Of a DNA stretch of 64,000 bases, positions 46,289 through 59,572 are shown one piece after another. The DNA comes from Romanomermis culicivorax (Eukaryota > Nematoda > Enoplea > Mermithida > Mermithidae), in NCBI GenBank assembly GCA_963922205.1, contig CAWUHX010000045.1:496001-560000 (forward strand), read 5' to 3'. The notes beneath the pieces were generated by a model. The model ran no database searches, was not told the origin of the DNA, and saw only the letters and a list, made by a program, of their open reading frames with translations. Both the position numbers and the translations under genes were made by a program. The first letter of the stretch is position 1. The number at the start of each line of letters is the position of its first letter.

Positions 46289-49200
46289 ATGTTAGTCTTC
46301 TGTCTGGCTTTAGTTTTGTTTAATTTCGATCAGAGCCAGTTGCAAGTAAGGTGCAAAATAGATGTCTTCTTTTCGTTCGACCAGAATGCGTTTACATGGC
46401 AAGAACATATATCTAGGGCAATGGCAGTGCTTTTTTGCAGACTATTTCCAATTCTGTGGACTACGAAACTCATTTGACACCATTCGACTTTGAACGTGCC
46501 AATCGTATTGACAACATCTACCAGGAAAACGCTCATGAAACTGATGTCAATTTGTACAGGTAAAATAAGCGCACTATGATTTGTCAAGCCACTGATATCT
46601 GCACAAATACCAACTATCGTCAGATTATGTGAATTCTTGATGAACGTCACGTGTTTTTGATGAAAAAACGTGCATAACTGTATAAGCTTATCAGTAATTG
46701 AGTTGTATCATTATCCCAAATCGCAATGTTCAATTTCAAATCAAAAGTGTGCTCAAAGTACGACCCAATTTAATATGCAGGGAAGCAAAAACTGCGTTCG
46801 TTGCAGCTAAAAAATGGACATTGCCTAATCGAGGTTGCAACCAGTCACTGCAATCAAGTGCAACCAAATTACAGGTTGCAGACGTGTTCAGACGATAGCT
46901 TGCAGGTTGCAGGTAACTGCACTCGTGTGAATGAGCCTGAAGATCGTCTGTAGGCGAATTATCTATTGTTTTGCTTCAGTGTGAAGAAGGCTCCGAGGAG
47001 AAAAACGTTTCATATTATTTCTCAAGGCTCTGAGCGCATTTACACTTGAAGACCTTCCTTCAAACTATCGATGTAGCTCGACGCTTCTTCGTTTTTGGAC
47101 ATCATCAGACTGGAAGTAAAGTCTGTGTTGAAAAAAGATAATTTCACATTTGACGGCATAGAAAGTGAATAGAACTGTGGACTATTGATTCAACCTGCTT
47201 ACATCATTCACGATGTAAGACATTCGTTGTCGAAAGATCATCTGATGTTCTTCTGAAAACAAATGTCTCTACGCATTGCATTCTGAAATTTAGATGGAAC
47301 CGTTTCGAAGGCGACATCGTCTTCAAGGCCCATTTGCCCAAAAAGCTTTCGGCTTCGAATGGCATCTTTTTCAACGCCGTCGTAGACCAAACCCGCATAT
47401 GGACTCGGGGCGTCGTGCCCTACACGATATCGAGTCGCTTCGGCCAAGACGCCCGGTCTTTAATCGCTTCGGTCGTCAAAGATTTCAACGTTAGAAATTG
47501 TGTACGTTTCGAACCGAAAACTACCGAAGACGAAGACTATTTGCATTTAATGCCCGATGACGGTTGTTATTCGTCCGTCGGCCGTACGGGCGGCAAGCAG
47601 ATTTTATCTCTGGGTCACGGTTGCCTTAACAGAGGAGTTATGATGCACGAACTTTTGCACGCTCTGGGATTTTTTCATGTAAGTATGCGCAAGGTTTCCA
47701 ATAAAAAAATAATTCCGTATGATCTTTTAATCTCTGGGGGTGAACTGAATGTACAAACGTTTGACGGATCGCAGCCAAAAAGTTTCAAGTTTCAAAACAA
47801 ACACCAAACTGTAATCCTTCGTTACAAATGGGTCATGGAGTTTCATTAAATCATACGAAAGCTTTCACCAACTTTCATGCTTTTAAACTATAGTCTGTTT
47901 TTCTTAAAATGCTTCCAAATAGTGAAAGTGGAAAGCAAGTAGTATTTCAGATTTTTGCGATTTTCTGACAAACAAAATACCATGTAGGACTGAAAATTTG
48001 AGAGCATACTGACCTAACCCTTCAGCAATTTTTCGAGTGAAAAATTCTACAAAAAAAATTTTATGTAAACGATTTCGACGACAGTACTGATTTGTGTCAC
48101 TTTTCTATTTGGGAGCATTTTATAAAAAACAGACTGTATTTCAGTGTAAATGCTTTCGATGCCCATCGGCCAAATTTTTATGTGAGCCGCCAACAGAAGC
48201 GGCAACATTTCTAATAGACAACAAAGATCCTCCAAACTTTAGTCATCGAGAAACACAATGCGAACTGTGCTAAATTTTGAATTCCTGTCAAGATGAAAAT
48301 ACTCAACGTGATATCATCACATTCGATACGCTTAATCCAACTTTCGTTAAATTTTGATGAAATAGCAAGCAAAACTCACATGACAACATCAAGGTTTTTG
48401 TTATTCTTTATCTGCCTCGAAAGAAGGGTTTCGAGAAAGCACAACAGCAGCAGCTGTATCCGAATTTCCCGTAAGTTACACAATGAGTTCAGATTTTGTC
48501 CAATGTCATGAGATTATTTGATTTTGTACTAGCTTGATATTCGAGTAATGATTAAAGATGCAGTCCTAAAACGAAATGGATGACTTCTTATTGAATATTT
48601 CAACTTCACTCAAGCATTAGAACAAACATGACTACAGTACAAACAGCGCAATGGAAGAAACATTACAATAGAACTCAACTCGCGTCTTTTCCAAAAATTT
48701 TGAATATTTTGTGGTCTTATTTAAGTAAATGTCAAGAAATGTTCACGGATCAACTTTCCAAGGAAAACTCAACTGACTTATTTGACATATACGTTGCACC
48801 AAGAATGAAAAGTATGTTCAATCACTTTTTGAACTGAGATATCTTGTTTCTTGCAATTCAGGAGCAAAGCAGAAACGACCGAGACAACTTCGTCAACATC
48901 GTATGGAGCAATATAGCGGAAGGAATGGAAGATCAATTTCACAAGTTTGGCACTTCGACAGTACAAAACTTAGGTAGGCTTTGGATCTGGACGATTCTAG
49001 AAATTTCTTACATATGAAGATGGATTAATTTTATCAGTTGCGAAGGTACGAGTATGTGCAGCAGATGCGAAATCGGTGAGATGGTGTCTTGTCATATCTA
49101 CCATATTGAAGCTGCAACAAATTTTTACTCTATTATTTGAACAATGTAACATGATTTTCGTTGAGGAATTAAAAGTCTTGTTAATTCTAATACCCCGAAA

Positions 49201-52200
49201 AGCTATGATCATCTCAGAATCTGAAATCGATGCTCAAAGTTAGAATCGGAATCAGGGTATTTTTTCAGATCCGAAACCGTGGATAAATTTTTATTAATTT
49301 TTTTTCATTTCTCTTGTAGCAATAATTCATTGCTAAAAGTATTGACTATTCCTCTTAATCTAATGTGATCTCCGCCAAAATAGTTTTCAGTTTACTTTGA
49401 ATTTTGGAAATGTGACAATAAAAAGTTGAGAAAAAGATTCATTGTATTTCCCCCACAATACTCATATTTATGTCGAATCATAGTGACTTCTAGAATGATC
49501 CATTTATTTTAAAATAAGCTTCGGCGTCCAAAATAATGGCAGATGATAAACATGCTTTCCATGCCAACATCCTCTTTTCTTGAGTTCTAGTGGGGCCAGT
49601 GGCAACAACTAATGCTGAGGTTCATCACGAGCTCAGTATTAAATCATTAATGCGCTGTATTATCTAATCGCCAAATCGGTTTCATGTCTTTCGCGTTGCA
49701 ATAAAAACTCGATCCTGATTAACTGATGTTCAGGTGTAAGTCCGAGCTCGCGATTATCTCGACCCTCGTGAGAAAACATTGCCATTTAATGTGATGGATG
49801 CAACATGTTTTACACAAGAGTTTAAAAAATTTGCAAAAAGAAGTGTATCGATTTTGAAGCTATTTGGAAAAGAACAAAAATTTGAGATAATGAAATGAAA
49901 AAATTAGGAAAAATTAGAATAAGTGAAATTTAAGATTGATTAATAAATTAAGAAATGTAATGTGTGGTTAGGAATGAAAGAAAGGTAAATTAGAATTAGA
50001 AATACAATTATGAAATGAAAAAGACCAGAAATAATAGAATGAATGATGCATCAGAATATCCTTTTTTGACAGATTTTCAAGAAATCAACAAATTACAAGA
50101 CGAATTTGTAGAGTCAATTTGCAATGAAAGCGATTCTATAAATTAATATTTACCATAACTATGGTCTGTTTTTTATTAAATGCTTCCAAACAGAACAGTG
50201 ACAAAAATAAGTAGTGTCGTCAAAATCGTTTACGTATAACTCTTAATTTAAAATTTTTCCCTGGAAAAATTGTTAAAGGTTAGATCAGTATGCTCACAAA
50301 TTTACAGTCCAACATTGTATGGTGGTCATTAGCAAATTGTGACAAAAATGAAATAGTACTTGCTTTCCACATTCATTATTTAGAAGCATTTCAAGAAAAA
50401 CAGGCTATACATGTAATAAAAGCGATTCTGTAAATTCATGTTTTCAAAAATTTCCTATGCCTCTAGAATGTGGGCTCGAGTGAATGGAATATTTTATATC
50501 TTGATAGCTAACTAACTAGCTTTGACAATTCTTCTGCGAAACTGTTCCATAAATGATTTGTGTGAAGGATTTGTTCCTTTAGCAGCATTATATAAAACAT
50601 AAATTGTAGATTCTTATTTATAAGAACTTGATTTCGGTTGTCTGTAATCAGGATTTAGAATTATCTTACTTACATTTCAGGAAACTCAGAATCAAGAGAA
50701 AGACAGGTCAGCCACTGAACACTAGTGCCCACTCTTATTTCTGTAGGAATCTCTATTTCATGGACAAAATTGCAGATACCTCATCCGTAATCTGTAGAAA
50801 ACATTTTCTCGGACTCTACCCATGACACAACTGATACAGACGTCACGATCAGAATTAGAATGAAAAATTTATTACCACCGCACTCGCCGAGCTCGGGTTC
50901 AAACCCGAGCCGGCGAGATAATCTCGAGGATCGCTATGGGATCACCCTGAGGTTATTGCAACCATACATGCACATGGGAGGTGGTTTGAGGGGGTTTGAC
51001 CCCCGGCAGATTTGTATTGACCCCCTGCAGATTCTTGCTGATCCCCAGCAAATTTGACTCACTAGCAATGATTGAGAAGTTGACGAAAGAAAATGATCAA
51101 GAGAGAAGAGAAAGTCGTCATGAAAATGGACATGATGCTGTGGTTTAGAAATTTTTTAAAGAAAGCATACTTGATTCCAAAAGAGTAACATTAAAAGTTT
51201 AAAAAGTGCTGTCTAAGCAAATTATTTAACATATCTGACTAATATATTTGTAAGAATATGCTGTTTGGATGTTAGAAAACCTTTCTAAGACCTTTCAATG
51301 AAAAAAAAATTTGTATTCCACCCCCCCCCCCGTCCTGGCTGACCCCCAGCAGAATTTGCATGCTGTGCATGTATGATTGCAACTGCCGATCGCGAGCTCG
51401 GACTTAAACCCAAATGTCGGAACCGGTCCTTTATTACGACAACTATTATGAGAAAAGACACGTGGTTCGTTATATGCATGAGCATCTTTTTTTCCTTCTC
51501 AGACTAAACACAAGTAAACCACAGCGCAGTTTTTTTGGGAAATATAGTTCTCTTCAGGAAATGTACGAATTCTATCATTGTTATCATAGAAGAATTCGCC
51601 TCGCTTTGACCTTTAATTCGGTTCGATTTCTTATTCTCAAAAATTTATGATAAAGAGTGGGAAAAGTAAGACTGTAGTCTTCGGGGTAGTAAATGCTATT
51701 CAACGGAGTTATAGCGATTCAAAGTTCGAGTGGCGTTATTAATAAGGTCAATCAAAAGAACAGGGTCACCTGCAATGACTTCTGTGCACCCATTTTGATC
51801 AAAGTCACCTAATTGACTAGAGAAACTTTTTTCGACTTCACTTGATCCCATTATTGCAAGGTCCCTACGACTATGAAAGCATCATGCATTACGGTCCAAG
51901 GGCCTTCTCCCGGAACGGTCGTTCGACCATCGTTCCTTTGAAACCGAACGTCCGCATCGGTCAGCGTAAGGGTTTCAGCGACTTGGATCTGCGGAAATTG
52001 GCCCTTCTGTACGGTTGCGGTAGCGGTTCAAGTATTATCGGCGAAAAATCGTCGGAAGTGGTCGACCACGTTTCAACTCCCGTCGACCCGAAACGCAACG
52101 AAACTTGCGTCGATTTGAAATCTGAATGTCGTATGCTCAAAATTATGGGCTTCTGTAAAAGTTTCCGCCATTGGATGACGGTCAATTGCCGATCGACGTG

Positions 52201-52390
52201 CCGTTTTTGTCGCAAAAGGGCCGATAGCGAATCGGGTGAAAACCCCGCGTCGCCGGGGAAGGGCGAAATCGATTGCACGGACCATAACGGGTCGGTTTGC
52301 GCCTTTTGGGAGTACGCCGGTTTGTGCGACGAATTCCGAGATTTTGCTTCTAAACACTGCCGAAAGTCTTGCAAAATGTGTCAATCGTGA
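46289..52390 (+). CDS. Astacin-family zinc metalloprotease with two ShKT domains (nematode NAS type)
   Basis: Exons: 46289-46345, 46441-46559, 47294-47678, 48862-48973, 51861-52390; phases agree; 400 residues. Signal peptide MLVFCLALVLFNFDQSQ. The propeptide carries the aspartate switch RFEGD (62-66), whose Asp blocks the zinc in the zymogen. The catalytic domain runs from about 86 to 280, with zinc site HELLHALGFFH (177-187), then EQSRNDRDNFV and the Met-turn SIMHY (231-235). Two six-Cys ShKT domains follow, at C307-C341 and C363-C398, with a Ser/Gly/Pro linker. It is secreted; ShKT modules usually serve binding or targeting. Astacins act in cuticle, gut and matrix processing; the substrate is not shown here. 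All catalytic residues are present. Introns 3 and 4 contain family 1 MITEs; intron 4 also holds a family 2 element. Confidence 0.93.
47892..48135 (-). repeat. MITE family 1 copy, subfamily A, inverted
   Basis: 244 bp, AGTCTGTTTTTCTTAAAATG to GCATTTTATAAAAAACAGACT-type end. It is close to the 1694 copy in reverse orientation. In astacin intron 3. Confidence 0.8.
50163..50406 (+). repeat. MITE family 1 copy, subfamily A
   Basis: 244 bp, GGTCTGTTTTTTATTAAATG to CATTTCAAGAAAAACAGGCT. In astacin intron 4. Confidence 0.8.
50884..51412. repeat. GAGCTCGGGTT repeat split by a family 2 insertion
   Basis: The left part (CCGAGCTCGGGTTCAAACCC...GAGATAATCTCGAGG) and the right part (GATCGCGAGCTCGGACTTAA) flank the family 2 element. 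A related solo copy at 49738-49775 reads AAGTCCGAGCTCGCGATTAT followed by CTCGACCCTCG. This shows a later insertion into an older repeat. Confidence 0.5.
50956..51382 (-). mobile_element. Family 2 non-autonomous inverted-repeat element
   Basis: 427 bp. The end TTGCAACCATACATGCACA is matched by the inverted TGTGCATGTATGATTGCAA. Inside the ends are GGTTTGACCCCCGGCAGATT and CGTCCTGGCTGACCCCCAGC, then a run of Cs. No coding capacity. Astacin intron 4. Confidence 0.8.
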
Positions 52391-53793
52391 TTTTCAACGT
52401 CGTAGATATTTGTACTGATGATGAAACAGCATGATCCAGGAGTTATCCATTTCATATGATTAGCTCCCAAATCAGAAGATCTATTAAGTTGCTATTTTCA
52501 AATCGTAACCAAAAGCTTCAAGATTGTACCCGTAATTTTTTTTGCTTCATGCTTATTTTTCTTGGAAAGCTTGCAAAGCTGGTATGGGAAAGCCAACACC
52601 GTGTCATATTTGCGTACTTTTCTGCTATATAGTACGTCATTTAAAACGGAAAATTGTTGTCAGATTAGCCAGATAACTCTCAGAAATTATTCGAGCAAAA
52701 ATTTGAAAATAAAATCTTTTCGTCGAACGATTTCCAACTAACAGTGCATATTTGTGTCATTTTTTATTTTACCAGCACTTTGAAGGCAGCTGTGCTAGCG
52801 GCATCGCTTCGAGGAAAAGCTTCAGTCATCACATATTATCCCAATGGCGAGAGTCACTTCGGAATAGAGTCGAATATCAACCCACTTGCTTTCTTGCCCT
52901 TCCAACCATGAAGAACAATCCTCATGCATACGATCAAGATTACATGATCAGTGAAAGCGATCCTCAAAACAGTTTAGACTGTGATTGGCTAAGTACTCTC
53001 TTCCTGTAATCGCCCGACCTCAGGACCTATCTCTGTGATAACGAAACTATCATAGTGATGCATGCTTATAAATTTAACAACATTATGGAAGATGAATAGC
53101 ACATACTGCATATGCCTGAAGCTGTACTCACTTGACCATATCCGATGTCCTTCCTGAAGATTTGGATGAAGTTTCTTATTGATATGCACAAAGAATTTTT
53201 AAATCTTGAGAAGAAATACAAAGATTAAAAAATTCTTCTTGGATTAACCACAGAAGATTTGCCATGTTGAATACATATGTATTTTTTTCACTCATCATGA
53301 CAAACTTTTCCCGGACATTTCTCCCTGATGAGAATTTTCTGAGCTCTACTATATGAACAAAGCCAGGTAGAATTCATGCATCGCCGTATTTACTAGACCT
53401 CAATCCTGGCCAAGTTCATATTCAGTTCTTACAGCCGAAATTGTTTTTTACACTTTTTTACATAAAGTAGTGATCATAATGTGGTGTACTTCAGGGTATT
53501 ATTCTTATATTTGCAGTGAAAAACACTGTTTCATTGCATGTCTAGGGCACTTCTCGATCGATTTATTTTGTTCTGAAATTTCAAGAGTTCAAAATTTTTT
53601 TTATTGATATACTGTATTGCGAATTTAGACAGCTATTTCGGAGCCTCTGTGATTTTTTTAACGACTTGTAAACAGTAGCATTTCATATACTCTCTTATTG
53701 CACACTGTGTCTACCCTAGAAAAGTCGATTGACAACGCTAAGAACATCTTGTTTGTTGGATGCATAATCACTTTCTCTTATTACGACTATATT
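52391..53793. other. Intergenic region between the astacin and calcium-sensor genes (convergent)
   Basis: It contains a degraded sequence (about 52551-52792) with family 1 traces in reverse (TATTTGTGTCATTTTTTATT, CCAGCACTTTGAAGG). Nothing else recognised. Confidence 0.4.
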
Positions 53794-55322
53794 TCAAACG
53801 AATGTGTTCATAATCTCCAGTTGCTGGCATAACGTGTTGTCCTGAGAGATAAAAAATAGTAAAAAGACCTTCGTTTATTACCCTAAATCTCCAAGAATCT
53901 TACGCGTAAGCACTTTTCAAGGAAATGCTCTCTAGTCACAACCCCGGTATCTTCGGCTCCCATTTTCTGGCGACAGAAAAAAATTGACATATTAGTCAGA
54001 TCAGAAAAAAAAACTCGTTTCTAAGTAACATACCGCGAAAAAATTCTGAACTCTTCGACTAATATACGAATGATCTAACGAAGTGGCGTTCTTTTGAAAA
54101 AGTCGGAAAATAGCTTGGATGAGTTCGAAAATTTGCCTCTTATTCAGTTCACCTTTGCCTTCGCAGTCGTAAAGGCGAAAGATCCACGAAAGCTTTTCTT
54201 CTTCAGTGCCGCGGGATAGTATCGATTGTAATGCGGCATATTCCTGAAAAACTATAGTTCCTGCAACCTTTTTTCATGCCGCTGCTTTCCTGTTTTCATG
54301 AATCGAACACCTCGAGGATTTGCAAGTGTAAATCCTGAAATCATACACGTTATAGTGCATTCGATAACTGGAATCAACCTGAGTAATGTTCACTGGCCAT
54401 CTTTGTTTATAGGTCTACTAAAATTACATAACTTTGCTGAAAAATTGAAACTTTACGTATACCTGATCTCAAGAACTATAACAGATATGGACAAGTGGAA
54501 AATTTCGTTCTATAAAGCTCGTCGACATAAAAAAAAAGTTTCTCAAGGAAAGCCAATTGTATATTGCACAGTTTTCCATCTGTGATCTTTTGAACTTCAT
54601 AAAAGTACAGAATTGTATATTTCAAATGACTCCTCTCCCTGAGGGACATTATTTTTAAAGCTCACAGTTATTTGTCTAATGCATACTTTAAGATTTTTTT
54701 CCCTTGCTGGCATCGGGTATAGGTGAACTTGACACTGTACTTTTATTTCATTTATATCTTTGATTTTTTATAGTCTACTTCTCCCTGCTTCAAGCCCATC
54801 GAGAAATTTTTGACATTTTCTGTGATCTGACCTTGAAAGTGACAAATTCTTCGTCTTCTTTTTCGAACGTTTTGAATACCAGTCTGGCGTAGGGTCCAGC
54901 ATCTATAAAAAGTGATTACATGCTGAGACATACTATTGTTAATTTCGATTCTGATAATTTCGATATTTGTTTAGGGAATTTTTCTCACCTCCAGGAAAAA
55001 GAGAAGCAAATACTTTGGTAAATTGTTTCAAATCCATACAACCATTTGGGCACTCCTACAAAATTTCAGTTGCCAAATTCGGACCAGTCATTTCATAAAA
55101 CTTTCTAACTTGCTTGAATCCATGGTACATCAATTTCAATTCTCTCCTGGAAAATTTCGTCGTTTCGCATAGTTCCTTTAAATTGGCCGTCCGCCTCCTA
55201 GTCACTGGTACAAAATCATCTACTTCTGCAATGAAAGGAGTGCATTGTAACCCTGAAATATTTTCGTAGGACAGAAACTCACCGAATTTTTTGATGATAA
55301 AAGCATCCGAAAAATGTGCCAT
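53794..55322 (-). CDS. Neuronal-calcium-sensor / KChIP-like EF-hand protein
   Basis: Exons: 55322-55283, 55225-55110, 55055-54989, 54902-54832, 54243-54034, 53966-53904, 53841-53794; phases agree; 204 residues. The family frame is clear: ANLKELCETTKFSRRELKLM, HGFKQECPNG (the usual dead first EF-hand), FASLFPGGDAGPYA, SILSRGTEEEKLSWIFRLYD, then C-terminal LRDNTLCQQLEIMNTFV. These proteins bind channels, receptors or kinases and respond to Ca2+. Here the loops are poor: EF2 EKEDEEFVTFKE has Glu at position 1 and no Gly; EF3 DCEGKGELNKRQ ends in Gln; EF4 starts Gly and ends His. Calcium binding may therefore be weak or lost. There is no N-terminal MG myristoylation signal, which suits KChIP better than recoverin types. 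Donor gttaga in exon 2 is unusual but is also used in the helical protein gene. Confidence 0.88.
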
Positions 55323-55488
55323 TATTTATGTGACAATAAAAAAGATATTTCTGCTTAAGAACAAATTAGTATAACAAATTGACAGAAAAAAATTATCCCG
55401 AAGTCATAATTATGTTACCTAGCTTATGCGATAACGTATAAACATTTTAAAAAGCTAATTTCATTTTCTCATTCGCCATTCGCTTACA

Positions 55489-56246
55489 CAGGGTGAGCAA
55501 AAAAAGGCGACCGGTGCTGACTTTCATAACTTTCGAACGGATGAAGATTTTTTAATGCCGATTGCTACATTAGAATTCCCTATTTATCTCTGTTGTAAGG
55601 GACAAGTTTTATGCTTCTAGCCTTTATGGTTTCTACATTAACAGAAATTTTGTAAAAGTGGTCATTTTTCAAAATGTAAAAGTTGCGAAATCAAAATAAA
55701 AGTTGTCCTATTATCAAAAAAGTTTTGTAATGTTGTTCACACACAAGAATACATTAAAAATTATCCAGATTTGTAATTTACACGTAATTTAAAGTCATAT
55801 GTTTCTTGTTTCAATACGGGCAAAATTCTACCAAAATCAAGAGCTTTTGTTTTGGAATTGGAAAAAAACAAAATCAAAGTAAAATCAGTTCTGCCATTGA
55901 CCAGTCCGAAAAACGATTAAAATTAGTGGTAAAACAGAACAGAGGGCACATTCAAACGGTTCTCTAGTAGTTTTGAGCTGTTATATGGTTGTTGTAATTG
56001 GATCTAGTTTACTTTTACTCCAATAAAACATATTGATTTTCATCAATTTTTCTTTGTTTTTTCCAAAAAATCGACATCTAGTATTTTTGATTCCATACGG
56101 TCAATATTTGAGTAATATGACTGAAATATTGCAGTATTTATGCCACATGTTTTGGCTATCGACGGCAGCAAACCGCGTTAAAAAAGCTTCATCCATTCCA
56201 AAGCTATATGAAAGTCAGCACCGGTCGCTTTTTTTGGCTCACCATG
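55489..56246. mobile_element. Non-autonomous long-TIR DNA element (family 4)
   Basis: The ends are inverted copies of CACAGGGTGAGCAAAAAAAG / CACATGGTGAGCCAAAAAAA followed by GCGACCGGTGCTGACTTTCA. The similarity continues for about 85 bp through GGATGAAG and TTTTTTAA. About 760 bp with no intact ORF. The CAGGGTG-like start and a flanking TA on the left fit a mariner-type origin. Confidence 0.82.
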
Positions 56247-56418
56247 TGTTTTTATTTTCTTTTTGCAATGAGCTCAGATTTGTTAATTCAGCGCTAAAAA
56301 ACCCATTATCTAATGAAACCAGGGGTCGGTTGTACTAACATCAGTGTATGTCCGCAGTTTAGGGGTTCAGTGCTCCCATCAGAAGTTATGCATTTTTGGA
56401 TTGCACCGACGACTAACA

Positions 56419-56812
56419 GGCATACATGCACAGCATAGAAATTCTGCTGGGGGTCAGCCAGGACAGGGGGGAATACAATTTTTTTCGTTTTTGATAACAA
56501 AAAGAAATGTCTTCGAACATCCAAGCAACATATTCGTTGCTATATTATATTAGTCAGGCATGTGAAATTCTTTTCTTAGACTGTACCTTTTAAAGTTTTA
56601 ATGTTACTTTTTTGGAATCAAGTATGGTTTGTTTAGAAAAATTGTTAAGCTACAGAATCATTCCCACTTTTATGATGACTTTTTCTTCTCTCTTGCTCAT
56701 TTTCCTTCGTCATCTCCTCTATCATTGTGGGGGTGGTCAAATCTGCTGGGGGTCAATAAAAGTCTGCTGAGTGTCAAACCCCCCCCCCAAACCCCCCACG
56801 CGCATGTATGCC
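56419..56812 (+). mobile_element. Family 2 non-autonomous inverted-repeat element
   Basis: 394 bp between GGCATACATG and CATGTATGCC. Internal landmarks AAATTCTGCTGGGGGTCAGC, TTGATAACAAAAAGAAATGT and TTTAGAAAAATTGTTAAGCT match the copies at 10470, 19194 and (inverted) 50956. It has a C run at the right. Confidence 0.78.
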
Positions 56813-59572
56813 AATAGGATACTCGGTTTTCTAGTGATTCAGTGGCGCGACTTGTGCTTCTGAATTCCCAGCATTGGATAGGTATGCAAGATGTTTCAAA
56901 TTGTAGATTTTCAAAGGTAGAACTGTCCTTTTTGTCATTTACGTATGGTGTGCTCCTTATTTATCCTTTTGGTAAAACATAAAAAGTGCGATTCATCCCA
57001 TCAAAGTCTTTTTTGACCTTTAGAGAAAATCTTACTGTAAAGACCGGAAACCAGTGAATCACTGAACCAATTTTGGTGTCACCCATTTTTCGAATACTCT
57101 GGGTGCTAGGCATTAGTGCAACCAAAATTTACGACAATTGACATTGACATTGACAACGTTGAACACCTAGAGTGGTTCAGTAGTCGCTGGTGCAACCGGC
57201 ACAATGTTGGTGCAACCTTCCCAGGCCTCAACTGGAAAGAATTCAATGTGAAAATGAATAATTCCTTGGAACTTGGTAAATATGTAGAATTAGTAATACT
57301 ACTGAAAATTTCAGCTCGGGTGAAAGCTTGATGGAAAGCGGGCTGATTTCTATTTTGATTCAGTTTCATTTGAATTTGTACTGATGTAAATTTTCATGCA
57401 AATAATTAGTGAGAAAATAAAATCACCTTACTCCTAATAGTACCCTGACCCACTCCTTAGTAGGAGAAACAAACTTGAAAAAGGAGTAGAAACCCTGGGG
57501 TTTATTTATATCAATACAGTACTTGTTTTTCTCATTTTATCATTGCTGAACAATAAGCAAATAGAAAAATTCTGAGAATCGTAATTGGCCATATTAATCA
57601 GATTGAAGTATCCTACAATCCAGGTTGAGACATTTCGTTACTATTTTTGCTGAGCTTGAAACGAAATTTCATGCAAACTTCCATTAAGCTCTGTTTATAA
57701 ATGTTTGTTTGAGCAGTAATCAGGTTTGATTGATGTCGGAAAATGCGTTGAAAAAAAATGCACATTAAAAATGTTTTATCATTCTGAATTACTCAATAAT
57801 TTCAGTCGGTAAATTTTTCAATTCTTCTTGAATTACTGTACGAATAACCCCTGCCTTTTGCACTTGATTTCGGAATATAAAACACACTTTGATAAATGCC
57901 AGATGCGGACTGACCAATATAGTTTGACGTCATTTTCGCAATTTAGCGAAACTGAGAACAAATATCAATAAAATCAAGTTGAAGATTTTAGAAAACAATC
58001 AATCAATATCCTAAAGATAACTTCTATCAATTTGAGTTATAAATTTGAAAGATAAAACGAGCAACTCGGAATCATCAAATGCAGAAGTTTGAAAAAAAGG
58101 GTATTTCAACAATAAATAATATATCATAACATCTTGGGTCCCAAGACCAGAAAACTAATATTAGCCGAAAAAAATTCCCATAGGTCGTAAATTTTCATAA
58201 AATTGGTCACATTTTACCAGATCACTTCGTTTTTTAGATGACTACGCGAACAAAAAGTAGATTTTAATAATATAAGAAATTTGATCATTGAATACAGTGA
58301 ACATACTACCAGAAAAAGGTTACCTGAACCTTCTAGCTTGGAACGCGATAGGTGAAAACTGTTAGAAAAAAAGACATCTGATATTATCCCAGTACTGAAA
58401 CATAAATAAAAGCGACAAAACTACCAGCCACATCAGAAATCAGGACGTTCTAGTACGTGTTACGTGTTTATGCTAATTTCAACGCCAGTAGGTGCATCGT
58501 TGCCAAGGCATGAACCGAACGGTTAAATTACTATAATATAAAGCATTTATGGATAAAATTTGATAAGGGAGGAAGTTTGATCGATAGAAAAAAACGCCTC
58601 GAAACTTCTCGTTACTTGAACGACGTTGAAAGATCCCGAGCGTTAGTGCGGATAAAACATTTATGAAATTTTAGATTTCTGAGAGCTTTCATTATAGCAA
58701 TGCGGACAAGATCAGTCTAGCGAAAGAATCCAGAGACGATTTTATACTGTAAGAAGCCTATTATAGTACAGCGGTATAAAAACACACATTATAGTAACGT
58801 TAATGTCATTGTTGCATATAATTGAAGCGTTGAAGTAATATGGAAAAGCCATTCCTCTAAATGGAAACAAGCGAAGACAGAAAATGAACAAAGGAACTTG
58901 ACTCGTAAAGCGGACTTAATGAATGTATGTTAATATGAATGGAATCGATTTGCTAGGCTTGAAAATGAGCAGTACACTTTGTTGTCATTCAATTATTGTG
59001 CGTGTATAAGACACATTCAAGAGAAAATTCCGAAATTTCATCGACTTACCGTATTTATTTGAAGCAGCATATTTAGAAATATCGTAACTGAAATTGGTTA
59101 ATTGGATAAGACAAAATGTTATTTCTATGTTCAGGCTCTGATAATCCAGTTTTATCAATCATAATCCATTTACCATGAACTGACAGTCACAGCGACAAAG
59201 AAAAAAATAAGTTGAACTTCACATGAAATTTTCAGAAAGTGGAAATCTTGATACTGAAGCATATAAACAGAGGCCAAAATTATAGACACACCTCGAAATT
59301 ATCTGCATTTGATTTGAATAGAAATGTACTGACATTGCAATGCACTGTTCGAGAAACTTTGATCATTTTACCAGGTTATTGAGGAAAATTTTGAATTTGT
59401 CTGTTTGCCGCTCGTGGACCATAAAAACTTTTTCGTTATCACAATGATAAGCTTTAAAACTTATCCATATCTAATTTCCTCGATTCGCTGCATGACTAGA
59501 CTCCATTGAAAATCGTTAGGATGTTTTTATCAGACGATGTCGTTCGTTCAAGAGGATGATAAATTTCCCTAT

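Noticed and set aside
46330-46650. 106-codon minus-strand ORF
   Set aside because: Overlaps the first two astacin exons in antisense and has no family features.
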